Shown: positions 1 to 7,634 of the stretch, in pieces | Position numbering within the stretch: the first letter of the stretch is position 1 | Layout: every line of letters starts with the position of its first letter | Made by a program: the position numbers and the translations under genes | Notes under the pieces: generated by a model | Told to the model about the DNA's origin: nothing | Database searches by the model: none | What the model saw: only the letters and a program-made list of their open reading frames with translations | NCBI RefSeq assembly: GCF_019966545.1 | Contig: NZ_JAIMIC010000017.1 | Location: forward strand, 1 to 57,236 | DNA: 57,236 bases | Direction: 5' to 3' | Source: Heliomarina baculiformis | GTDB lineage: Bacteria > Pseudomonadota > Alphaproteobacteria > Rhodobacterales > Rhodobacteraceae

Positions 1-77
1 CTGATGCACCGCATGATGATGCGCAGTATCGCGCGGTCGGACTGAGCCGGAGCTGCGGTGTCAAGAAGAGGGGGCGC
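1..77. repeat. Terminal overlap (copy 1) marking a circular replicon
   Basis: The first 77 bases are identical to the last 77 (57160-57236). The segment holds the 3' end of the short-chain dehydrogenase gene that starts at 56422 and the beginning of a palindromic repeat. A 77-base identity at contig ends is what a de Bruijn assembler with k=77 leaves on a circular molecule, so one copy should be removed when the map is closed. Confidence 0.95.
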
Positions 78-186
78 TGCCCCCGCCGCCCTGACGGGCG
101 ACTCCCCCGGGATATTTTTGACCCAAAGAAGGGCGTGGGATTTTCCTGCTTCTTTGGGTTTTAAAATATCCCCGCCGGAGGCTCCC
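70..186. repeat. Dispersed nested palindrome, copy A (likely bidirectional terminator)
   Basis: A GC hairpin GGGGGCGCTGCCCCC (70-84) is followed by a large nested inverted repeat: GGGATATTTT (109-118) pairs with AAAATATCCC (163-172), and inside it ACCCAAAGAAG (121-131) pairs with CTTCTTTGGGT (149-159). It lies between two convergent genes, the SDR gene ending at about 45 in circular numbering and the DUF2793 gene ending at 242. A transcription terminator for both strands is therefore the simplest role. Similar copies lie at 15978, 21124, 25389 and 52337. Confidence 0.85.
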
Positions 187-241
187 GAAGCCGCATCAGT
201 CGGTACGGGTGATTATCAGGCTCTGACAGGGAGGTTCAGCC

Positions 242-1546
242 CTATCTGACCAGCCATTCGCTGACATCCTCCGTTATGGTTTCCATGTGGATCCAGCGCT
301 GACCGGTCGGCTGGCCGTTTTTCAGGCGCAGTTTTCCCAGCAGGCCGACCATCGCCCATTCGGGGCGGGCGGCACGGGGCAGGTAAGACGCTTGGGCATC
401 GTATTCAGGCGCAAGCTGCCGCTGTCCGGCCGCATCCTGGAGATAGCTGCCGAAAACATCGCGCTGATACTTGCCCTTCCACCGACCGATATCGCCATCG
501 CCCACGACGGAAGGGTTGCCGGAAATCACGCCGATCGGGTCTTCGCCCGGCAGGGCGGGGCGGATCTTGCCGCCCTCCAGAACCACCGAGAGGCCACGGC
601 GGTCTTCACTCGCGGGGTTGCCATCCGCCCATTCGAACCATTCCGCGTAATCCGCGCCGCCACCGCTCCATGCACCGTCACAGGCGGCGTTGCCGTCGCC
701 GCCAAGGCGGAATGCCAGATCGCCCATGTCACCGGAATGGCCTTCGAAAAAGGCGAAATCCGCATGGGCGGCGCGATGGGCATTGGCCGTAATGATCGCC
801 TTGTCATAGCTGGCGTTACCGGCTTCGGCATGAAAGACCGAGCGGGCGGAACCGCCGGTCTCGACACGGGTGGCCCCGGCCACGTCGAGGGCCGTGTCGG
901 GAGAATTCGTCCAGATCCCGATATTGCCGCTGGCCGGATCGACCACCAGCGCATCGCTCCAGGCGGCCCCGTCCGGCGAAGTCTTGATCGAGAACCCGGT
1001 ATTGCCCGCCAGCCCCATTTCCGCATGGCCCGTGTAATTGGACTGGAACAGCAGCGAGGCGGTATCGCCCGTATCCGCCTTGTTGATCTTGAGCTGGTGA
1101 CCGGCCCCGTCATGGCTGAACAGGCTGGCCTCGGCGGAGATCGCCAGCCGGTTCACCGCATCCGCATCGGTCCGGATCCCGAGCTTGTTCAGCCGGTCGG
1201 GGTTCGAGGCCGGGAGCACCCAGGTGCTGCCGTCCCAGATCCGCAGTTCTTCCTTTGCCATGTCCCAGCCATGCCAGCCCGGTTGCGGCGCAAGAAAGCT
1301 CCACCCCGCATCGAGCCAGACGGCGAGCATATGGGCCTGGCCCGCCCAGTCCCCGGTGGGCGTCTCCCCGAGCGCGTGGATTTCGCCCTCGACCGGGGTT
1401 TCCGGCGGGGTTTCCGCCCCGATCCCGACCAGCCGCAGCTGCACTAGGATATCGAGCAGGCGCAGCGCCTCGTTATGGGTGACATGCTTTTGCGCCTGGG
1501 AGGGCAGCAGGTAGGGCAGGCCGAGAATTGCTGAGATGTCCGGCAT
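242..1546 (-). CDS. DUF2793 / Peptidase_G2 phage-tail-like protein
   Basis: This 434-residue protein begins with a DUF2793-like region (about residues 1-110, with motifs PSQAQKHVTHNEAL and GWSFLAP). Its C-terminal third (about 300-420) resembles the Peptidase_G2 intramolecular-chaperone domain of phage appendage proteins: DYAEWFEW, EDRRGLSV, PIGVISGNP and WKGKY. The middle part looks like a beta-rich spike. Such proteins are known from phage tails and from roseobacter genomes, where the role is unclear; a trimeric, self-cleaving surface or tail-spike protein is my inference. An AGGAG Shine-Dalgarno lies just upstream of the ATG. It is divergent from the RTX gene. Confidence 0.75.
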   Translation of the reverse strand: MPDISAILGLPYLLPSQAQKHVTHNEALRLLDILVQLRLVGIGAETPPETPVEGEIHALGETPTGDWAGQAHMLAVWLDAGWSFLAPQPGWHGWDMAKEELRIWDGSTWVLPASNPDRLNKLGIRTDADAVNRLAISAEASLFSHDGAGHQLKINKADTGDTASLLFQSNYTGHAEMGLAGNTGFSIKTSPDGAAWSDALVVDPASGNIGIWTNSPDTALDVAGATRVETGGSARSVFHAEAGNASYDKAIITANAHRAAHADFAFFEGHSGDMGDLAFRLGGDGNAACDGAWSGGGADYAEWFEWADGNPASEDRRGLSVVLEGGKIRPALPGEDPIGVISGNPSVVGDGDIGRWKGKYQRDVFGSYLQDAAGQRQLAPEYDAQASYLPRAARPEWAMVGLLGKLRLKNGQPTGQRWIHMETITEDVSEWLVR

Positions 1547-1778
1547 CGGGACAGGCTCCTTGCTGGGCGGAACGGGATCGGGCGCAGCCTGCGCGTTCGG
1601 GGCTTGATCCTGCGTTACCCGACCGTGCGGGCAGGGTTGCCGAAAGGTTACCTCACTCTTCGGGAAGGGGGCATTTTAGCTATCTTCCCCGGTATTGCCC
1701 GAATTCAGCCGTGGCCCCGCCGGGCCGGGATGGCAGTAGGTTTCAACCGGGGCCGGGGGGCGCTGAGGATGTGTTTGG
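1547..1778. promoter_or_regulatory. Divergent intergenic region between DUF2793 and RTX genes
   Basis: These 232 bases separate two divergent genes and must hold both promoters. Shine-Dalgarno sequences are visible on each side: AGGAG before the leftward ATG and GAGG before the ATG at 1779. I could not pick out convincing -35/-10 pairs. Confidence 0.4.
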
Positions 1779-3770
1779 ATGGCTGGGAAGCTGGTGCTGA
1801 GGGGGCGGATCGCGGCGGATGATCCGCTGCTCGATACGGATCTGCGCGACCTTGAGATCATTACGGGGCCGGGGGGGCGCTATCTTTGCGCCGCGACCGG
1901 TCAAAATGGCGGAATCAGTGTCTATCATGTGGAAAATGGACGTCTAGCCGCCCTGCAGGACAGCGCCTATTTCTCCGTTTCCGGCATCGGGGTGGGGAGC
2001 TTCAGCGCGGTCGAGATGAAAGACCGGATGCAGCTGATCCTCGACGGGGCCGGGTCGGGGCAGATGCTGCGCTATGCGTTGAACGAGGCGGGCAACCTCG
2101 GGCGGCCCGGCAGTTTCGACTTGCCCGGGCGCGGGGCAGAGAACCATATGGCGCTGGTCTCGCAAGGGCTGAAACAGGGGCGCGATGCGCTTTACACGGT
2201 GGATGCAGAGAGCGGCATGCTCGGCGGCTGGCGCACCGATGACACCGGCAAGATCATTGCCGCGCTCAAGACTCGGGGCAAGACGGAGAATTTCGAGCTT
2301 GGTGTGGATGCGGTGCTTGAGACGGCCAAAGTCCGCAAGGCTGCCTTTGTGCTGGGCGCGGATTTGGGCGAGCTGCGTGCCTACAAGGTCAACAAGGTCA
2401 CCGGCGCGATCCGCGAGACGGATTCACTGGGTGCCGGGGACGGGCTGGGGATCGCCCGGCCGGTGGCCGTTGAGACGGTGTCGGCCTTTGGCGGCACATG
2501 GGTACTGGTGGCCGGGGCGGGGAGCCAGTCGCTTTCGGTGATGCAGCTTTCCCGCAAGGGGGATTTGAGCCCGGTCGACCATGTGCTCGATACGCTCGCG
2601 ACCCGGTTCGGCGGGGTCGCTGCAATGGAGGTGATCCGGTTCGCCGGGCATGTGGTGGTGATCGCCGGAGGCGCCGATGACGGGCTGAGCCTGCTTGAAC
2701 TGCTGCCGGACGGGCGCCTGGCCCATCTCGAGACGCTGGAACATGACATCGGGCGGGGGCTGGAAAATGTGAGCGCGATCAAGGCGGTGGTCGCAGGCGA
2801 CGCCGTCGAGATCTTTGTCACCTCGGGCAGCGCGGCGGGGATTTCCCAGTTCAGCCTGCCTGCCGACCGGCTAGGTGCGCTGATCCACCGGGAAGAAGGC
2901 GCCCGCGGGGCGTTGCGGGGGGGAGATGGCGACGATGTTCTGGTCAGCGACGCGGCAGGCGGAGAGCTGACCGGCGGGGCGGGGGCGGATGTCTTTGTGC
3001 TGAAACCATCGCAGCAAGAGCTGGTCGTCACCGATTTCACCCCCGGCGAGGACAGTCTTGATCTGAGCGCCTTTCGCCTGCTGCGCAGCCCCGCCCAGCT
3101 GGAAGAATCAGAGACTAAAAAGGGTATTATACTTGAATATGGCGGCACCACGATCGAGGTCCGGAGTGCCGACGGCACGCCCCTGACCCTCGCGGATATC
3201 TGGCCCGAAGGCTTTACCACGCCCGACCGCATTCCTCTTCCCACCGGGCCGCTCAAGACCCTGCTGACCGGCACCCGCGCCATAGACCATCTCGAAGGCA
3301 GCAAGGGCAACGACTTGATAAAAGGGTTTGGCGGTGCCGACAGGCTGACCGGCGGCGAGGGGGAAGATCGGCTGCTTGGTCACGGCGGAAAGGATACGCT
3401 GGACGGCGGCACCGGCAGCGACAAGCTGGTCGGAAAAGGGGGCAAGGATAGCCTGCTCGGCGGGGACGGGAGTGACCTGCTGGTGGCGGGCAAGGGGCGC
3501 GACACGCTGGAGGGCGGCAAGGGGGATGACCTTCTCAAGGGCGGTGCCGGGGCGGATGAATTCCACTTTGCCAAGGGGCACGGCCATGATCGGATCAGCG
3601 ATTTCAAACTGGGCGACGACCTGCTGGTGTTGCACATGAAAAAGAAGGATCTCAAAGCGCTCGAGATCATCAAGACAGAGGATGGCGCGCGTATCGACAT
3701 CGGCGATGGATCAATCACCCTGGAGGGGGTCAAGGTGAAGGACATCGGGGAAGATGACGTGATGCTCTGA
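1779..3770 (+). CDS. RTX (hemolysin-type calcium-binding repeat) protein
   Basis: This 663-residue acidic protein has an N-terminal half (about 1-370) of repeated beta-strand units that looks like a beta-propeller (lactonase/YVTN style). Two RTX blocks follow. Block one (about 380-408) contains GGDGDDVLV and GGAGADVFVL, followed by the DFTPGEDSLDLS motif typical after RTX repeats. Block two (about 506-595) has many GGxGxDxL nonapeptides and ends in GADEFHF...ISDF. RTX proteins bind calcium outside the cell and leave through type I secretion via an uncleaved C-terminal signal. No HlyB/D/TolC genes are in the window. No enzymatic domain is evident, so a structural, biofilm or adhesion role is inferred. 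Confidence 0.9.
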   Translation: MAGKLVLRGRIAADDPLLDTDLRDLEIITGPGGRYLCAATGQNGGISVYHVENGRLAALQDSAYFSVSGIGVGSFSAVEMKDRMQLILDGAGSGQMLRYALNEAGNLGRPGSFDLPGRGAENHMALVSQGLKQGRDALYTVDAESGMLGGWRTDDTGKIIAALKTRGKTENFELGVDAVLETAKVRKAAFVLGADLGELRAYKVNKVTGAIRETDSLGAGDGLGIARPVAVETVSAFGGTWVLVAGAGSQSLSVMQLSRKGDLSPVDHVLDTLATRFGGVAAMEVIRFAGHVVVIAGGADDGLSLLELLPDGRLAHLETLEHDIGRGLENVSAIKAVVAGDAVEIFVTSGSAAGISQFSLPADRLGALIHREEGARGALRGGDGDDVLVSDAAGGELTGGAGADVFVLKPSQQELVVTDFTPGEDSLDLSAFRLLRSPAQLEESETKKGIILEYGGTTIEVRSADGTPLTLADIWPEGFTTPDRIPLPTGPLKTLLTGTRAIDHLEGSKGNDLIKGFGGADRLTGGEGEDRLLGHGGKDTLDGGTGSDKLVGKGGKDSLLGGDGSDLLVAGKGRDTLEGGKGDDLLKGGAGADEFHFAKGHGHDRISDFKLGDDLLVLHMKKKDLKALEIIKTEDGARIDIGDGSITLEGVKVKDIGEDDVML

Positions 3771-3781
3771 CCCGGTGATAG

Positions 3782-3814
3782 CTGTGCACCACCTGTACAC
3801 CTCCTGTGCATCAG
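3782..3814. repeat. Three tandem 11-base repeats
   Basis: The units CTGTGCACCAC (3782-3792), CTGTACACCTC (3793-3803) and CTGTGCATCAG (3804-3814) follow one another with an exact period of 11, about one DNA helical turn. The conserved core is CTGTRCAYC. They begin 12 bases after the RTX stop codon. A protein-binding site is possible but unproven. Confidence 0.65.
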
Positions 3815-4152
3815 AGAGCCTAATTCTCACCGTTCAGAGGCGGATTCCGGGTGCAGGATTACATAACATTGATTATGAGATATTAGAGGACGACGATGCG
3901 GTTGCCTGATATTGCGCGCCGGGCAGCACCCTTTTTCCTGATGGCGAAAGCCAAGTAAATTTCTTGAGCCTAAAATCCGGTGCCGTCGAACCGGAGAGGT
4001 GGGGCTTCAAATGCGGGAGCGTGGCAATCTTTTGCCGGATCGGCGGAAATCTCCCTGCCCTGTCGTTGGGCCAGCGGCGAAAATTCAACGCTTGGGAGAA
4101 TCAGCATATGCCTGTTCCGGCCGGGAAGACATGGCCCCCGGTCAGAACGCAA

Positions 4153-4180
4153 GAATTCAGGCCCCGGAGAGCCTGAATTC
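4153..4180 (-). terminator. Hairpin downstream of the YjbE-like gene
   Basis: GAATTCAGGC (4153-4162) pairs perfectly with GCCTGAATTC (4171-4180) around an 8-base loop. It starts 23 bases after the stop codon of the leftward gene ending at 4204. The tract that follows on the minus strand is only mildly T-rich, so termination efficiency is uncertain. Confidence 0.55.
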
Positions 4181-4203
4181 GGATGTCACGAAGTGTGGCC
4201 GTA

Positions 4204-4464
4204 TTAGCGGCTGGACGTGGACGACGTGGTTGTTGCCACTGCGTCATCGTCGTCGCCTGCAACAACACCGATAACAACTGCTGCAGCGATCACGCCTGCT
4301 GCGATGCCTGCGGCACCCAGACCGCCAGCGAGGCCACCGGCCGTGGTCGTGGTGGTTGTCGAAGTACCGGTGCTGGTTGCGGTCGTGGTTGCGGTCGACT
4401 GTGCGTATGCAACCGGGGCAAAACCCATCGAAGCGATCGCGAGGGTGGCAATAAGCTTTTTCAT
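4204..4464 (-). CDS. Small secreted Thr/Ser-rich protein, YjbE/GfcA-like
   Basis: An 86-residue protein with a clean signal peptide (MKKLIATLAIASMGFAPVAYA) is followed by a Thr/Ser-rich stretch, an Ala/Gly/Val-rich hydrophobic segment (about 43-69), GDDDDA, and a Ser/Thr tail. The start at 4464 is chosen because AGGAAG lies at good spacing and the signal peptide begins there; an upstream in-frame extension to 4650 has no such features. E. coli yjbE, first gene of the yjbEFGH exopolysaccharide operon, encodes a protein of this size and composition. Here yjbF- and yjbH-like genes lie immediately upstream on the same strand. The assignment rests on composition and position, since such low-complexity proteins align poorly. 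Confidence 0.7.
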   Translation of the reverse strand: MKKLIATLAIASMGFAPVAYAQSTATTTATSTGTSTTTTTTAGGLAGGLGAAGIAAGVIAAAVVIGVVAGDDDDAVATTTSSTSSR

Positions 4465-4497
4465 ATCGTGACTTCCTTTCATGTCGAAGTTGAACAG

Positions 4498-4526
4498 GTT
4501 GTACCGCAGAAAGTTCCCCATTTCAA
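4498..4526 (-). promoter_or_regulatory. Sigma-70-like promoter for the YjbE-like gene
   Basis: On the minus strand TTGAAA (4526-4521) and TACAAC (4503-4498) are separated by exactly 17 bases, close to the housekeeping consensus. They lie 34-62 bases upstream of the ATG at 4464. This suggests the small gene has its own start site in addition to read-through from yjbF. Confidence 0.5.
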
Positions 4527-4598
4527 TCTGGCACCTATCTAATTGGTTGCATTGTGGGCACTTTTTACAACGCTTCTGATGACGGTTCTGTAAACTGC

Positions 4599-5327
4599 CT
4601 ATTCTGTCAGCTGCGAAATGCCCAGATACCCGATATGGGGCCCCGCCCATTGCCGCGACTTCCAGACGATTCCCGCCCGCTGATCGATCCAGTAGTCATT
4701 GACGATCCGGCCTTCACCGCGCCGCAGCGCCTCGGGCGGCCTGTCACCATCGGGGGTGACACAGCGTTCCTGAAGATGCCGCGTGGCATAGCGCAGCTCG
4801 ACGATCTCGATGGTCTCGGGACCAAGATCGACAAGGTCACAGGCCATGAAAATGGCGCGTTCCTCGAGATCCCCGGTGCGGACATAGTAAATCCGTTCAC
4901 CGCTGGCCGCCGGTCCCGCCTGTCCTGGGGCGACCGGAACCTTTGCCGACATGAGATCGCCGCCCAGCCCCCGCGTGGCGATCAGCACGCCGTTGCGCAT
5001 GGTCACGGTGACATCGTCCTCGGCCCGCCATTGCACGATATTGCCGGGCAGATCGTCCTGCCGGATGGCGCTGGCAAAGAGATAGGCGGAAATATCCGCC
5101 CGCTCGCGGGTGACCTGGATATAGGGTTCCTCGACCTCGTTCAGGACGGCCCGGGTCACCACCGGCTGTTCCACCTTGTCGGCCCGTTTCGCTGAGATGC
5201 TGGCGATGGAGGTGTTCAGGATCTGCCCGTAGAGCGATTGCGTCCCTGCCCCGCCGGTACAGCCCGACAGAAACAGCGCAAGGCCGACACAGAGAGAAAC
5301 CGCGCGGAGGGGTCTGGTATTACGCAT
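4599..5327 (-). CDS. yjbF: YjbF family outer-membrane lipoprotein
   Basis: The 242-residue product carries a lipoprotein signal peptide ending in LSGC (Cys at about residue 22). The body matches the YjbF/GfcB group-4-capsule lipoprotein family (motifs RNGVLIATRGLGGDLMSA and RQWAGPHIGYL). Family members are needed for exopolysaccharide or group-4 capsule secretion, with an uncertain mechanism. The ATG at 5327 is preferred over a start nine codons upstream because it begins the signal peptide. It starts five bases after the yjbH stop codon, so the two are an operon. Confidence 0.88.
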   Translation of the reverse strand: MRNTRPLRAVSLCVGLALFLSGCTGGAGTQSLYGQILNTSIASISAKRADKVEQPVVTRAVLNEVEEPYIQVTRERADISAYLFASAIRQDDLPGNIVQWRAEDDVTVTMRNGVLIATRGLGGDLMSAKVPVAPGQAGPAASGERIYYVRTGDLEERAIFMACDLVDLGPETIEIVELRYATRHLQERCVTPDGDRPPEALRRGEGRIVNDYWIDQRAGIVWKSRQWAGPHIGYLGISQLTE

Positions 5328-5332
5328 GTCGA

Positions 5333-7522
5333 TCACTCCCAAACCCGCGCCCATTCACCGCGCAACGCCTTGGCATGGGCGTCACGCACCTGCCCGTAAA
5401 GACGTCCGGGCACATTGAGCCGCTGGCCGCCATCGCGCTGAATCGGGCGGATGCCGGTGCCGATGCTCTGCCGCGTGGGCTTGCCAAAGAACCAGTTGAC
5501 CGGGATCGAGAAGCGGATGCCCTTGTCGAACGAGCCTTCGCCGAAATCCTCGGAGGAGACATCGGTCAGGGTAAACCAGCCGCCCACCGACCAGCCATTG
5601 GCAAAGGTCCGGTCAAGGCTGACGGTCGCGCCCACGTCGCCCGCAAGGTAGCGACCCACGTCGAGCTGCCCCACGAACCCGTTCCCCATTTCAAGATAGG
5701 CCGAGGCATGGCCGGTCAGGACCGAGTAATCCTGCAGCCCGAATCGCTGGTCGAATTCGCGCTGGCGGACATAGTTCGCCTCGACCCCGAGCCCGAGCGG
5801 GCTTTGCACCGGTTTCCAGAGCAGTTCGGTCGAGACACCGGCGAACATCGGTTCGAGATAGCCGAGGGTGGCGCGGCCATAGACGTTGCGGGCGACCTTG
5901 CGGCGATGCTCGATATAGAGATCGTGAAGCGTGGTATCTTCCTGCGCATAGAGCACCTGGTTGGTGCGCACAGGCGGCAGCACCGAGTTCGAGCCCCGCC
6001 CGTCGGCATTGTTGCCGAAGAGCCGGTGGCGGATTTCGCCCGAGATCTTCCAAGTCGGGGAGAATTCATAGGTGGCGTGGATCTGGAGACCGAAATCCAT
6101 CCGGATCGGCACGTCCGGGTCGAAATAGGCCGGATCGAAATAGGGGCCGATCCCCCAGGCGAAATTCGGATAGAGCGCCACGCCGGGCACCGCGGTCGGC
6201 GGCAGTTTCCCGGCTTCGGTGATGCCGGTGACCGCAAGCAGCGCATCGGTGGCATCGGGTTCGAATTCCAGCGCCTCGAGATCCGAGCGGCGCATGGTGA
6301 TGGTCGAGAGACCGATCGCGCCGGACATCGGCACCAGGTGGAAGGTCTCGACCGAGGCCGGCAGCATCCGGGCCAGCACCCGCGCGGCGCGGCCCGCCGC
6401 GATGGTCTGGGAATTGTAGCGCAGGTTGCGATAGCGCAGCTCGACCGCGGAACCGGACAGGGTGATGTAATCGATCCCGATCCCTTCCTTACGCAGCTCG
6501 GGCGCAAGACGGTCGCGCCATTCGACCCCGGCCGAGGTGCTCTGCGCCCATGCGGTGTCATAAGCCTCGGGGTTGGTGGCGCGGGCGGGGCGTTTCTCGA
6601 TCGCGACCGGCGCCGGGGCGGCAAGCCGGTTGGCGGGTTCGGCTGGATTGAGCTGGAACTGGGCGGTCACGCCGATTTCCGAGCCATACATGTAATAGGC
6701 GCCCAGCCGGGTGCGCTCGCTCGCCTGGTATTCGACGCCGAAGTTATAGTTCGACTTGCGCTCGAAGACCGAGGTCACCCCGGTTTCGAAATTATAGGCA
6801 TCCGAGGAATATTCCACCTTGAAGCCCCAGCGTTCGTTGGGATTCCACTCGATCCCGCCGAAAAACGCCGCATCGCCCCGGAACCACTGGTCATAGGCCA
6901 CCTTGCCGCCGGTCGAGTTCGGATCATAGGCCGGGCGGTCGGCGCCAAAGGGCGCGCCGAAACTGTTGTAGCTGCCCAGCCGTCCCCAGCCGACACCGGC
7001 GGTGAGCTTGAGCCGTCCCGGCAGGCTTGCGGGTCCCCAGCCGGGGGTGGCGAAATTCTTGGTGGCGACGAGATATTCCGCCGCGTAGATTCCGGTGCCG
7101 ACAAAATCCTGCAGGCCCAGAGTCAGGGCGGGACGGTAGCGGCCTTCGGTAAAGAGCCGGAAGCGCACGTCGAACCCCCGGTCGTAATAGGTTTCGAAAC
7201 CGCCGAAATTCCAGTCCTGGATACCGTTGTAGCGGAACGAGGCCGAGAGCCACGGCAGCGCCTGAAAGGTGGTGGTCAGCCGGGTCTGGCCGCCGAAATT
7301 CGAAATCGTCGTGGTGAACTGCCCGTCGGGCAGCATCTCGGCGGTGGGCATGTCCATGAGCCCGGGCGAGCCGTAGAAATTGAGCGTCGGCGGGGTGGGC
7401 AGATCGAGGCTTGGTTCAAGCGGGCCAGCCCCCTGCGCCATGACCGGCGCAGCCAGCAGCATGGCCGGAAACAGGGCCGCGGCGCGCCGGGTGCGGCGCC
7501 GGGGAAATACTCGTTCAGTCAC
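5333..7522 (-). CDS. yjbH: YjbH family exopolysaccharide outer-membrane protein
   Basis: This large protein of about 729 residues has a signal peptide ending APVMAQ, then motifs typical of YjbH: NFYGSPGLMDMPTAEML near the N-terminus and long stretches of alternating aromatic/polar residues expected for an outer-membrane beta barrel. I choose the GTG at 7522, which has AAGG at good spacing and starts the signal peptide; a GTG at 7609 would add 29 residues with no signal character. YjbH/GfcD proteins act with YjbF in exopolysaccharide export. The yjbG/GfcC partner is absent from this cluster. Confidence 0.88.
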   Translation of the reverse strand: MTERVFPRRRTRRAAALFPAMLLAAPVMAQGAGPLEPSLDLPTPPTLNFYGSPGLMDMPTAEMLPDGQFTTTISNFGGQTRLTTTFQALPWLSASFRYNGIQDWNFGGFETYYDRGFDVRFRLFTEGRYRPALTLGLQDFVGTGIYAAEYLVATKNFATPGWGPASLPGRLKLTAGVGWGRLGSYNSFGAPFGADRPAYDPNSTGGKVAYDQWFRGDAAFFGGIEWNPNERWGFKVEYSSDAYNFETGVTSVFERKSNYNFGVEYQASERTRLGAYYMYGSEIGVTAQFQLNPAEPANRLAAPAPVAIEKRPARATNPEAYDTAWAQSTSAGVEWRDRLAPELRKEGIGIDYITLSGSAVELRYRNLRYNSQTIAAGRAARVLARMLPASVETFHLVPMSGAIGLSTITMRRSDLEALEFEPDATDALLAVTGITEAGKLPPTAVPGVALYPNFAWGIGPYFDPAYFDPDVPIRMDFGLQIHATYEFSPTWKISGEIRHRLFGNNADGRGSNSVLPPVRTNQVLYAQEDTTLHDLYIEHRRKVARNVYGRATLGYLEPMFAGVSTELLWKPVQSPLGLGVEANYVRQREFDQRFGLQDYSVLTGHASAYLEMGNGFVGQLDVGRYLAGDVGATVSLDRTFANGWSVGGWFTLTDVSSEDFGEGSFDKGIRFSIPVNWFFGKPTRQSIGTGIRPIQRDGGQRLNVPGRLYGQVRDAHAKALRGEWARVWE

Positions 7523-7634
7523 GCTCAACCTTGCCTTTGCCTGTCCACCGCTTTGCTCCGCGCCAATCGAGGGGCGGACCCTGCTGTTTGTTGTTAGATC
7601 ATGAAGCACAGGGCGGGATCAACGCGCCCCCGCT

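Larger units (their letters stand above)
3771..4203. other. 433-base non-coding stretch with tandem 11-mers and a terminator-like hairpin
   Basis: I find no convincing gene here. It contains a three-unit 11-base tandem repeat directly after the RTX stop codon (3782-3814) and a strong hairpin (4153-4180) after the small leftward gene. The remaining sequence is moderately A/T-rich and unremarkable. Confidence 0.6.

Noticed and set aside
1-77. Direct terminal repeat of a linear phage-like genome
   Set aside because: Gene content is plasmid (repA, parAB) and the length equals a common assembler k-mer, so circular closure is the better explanation.
3873-4088. Small minus-strand frame (71 codons) in the 3771-4203 gap
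   Set aside because: No start signal, no family likeness, and it crosses sequence of ordinary intergenic character.
5375-7597. Long open frame (740 codons) on the plus strand opposite yjbH
   Set aside because: It is the complement of a clear YjbH gene; composition (Gly/Arg/His-rich, no motif) is that of a GC-rich antisense shadow.
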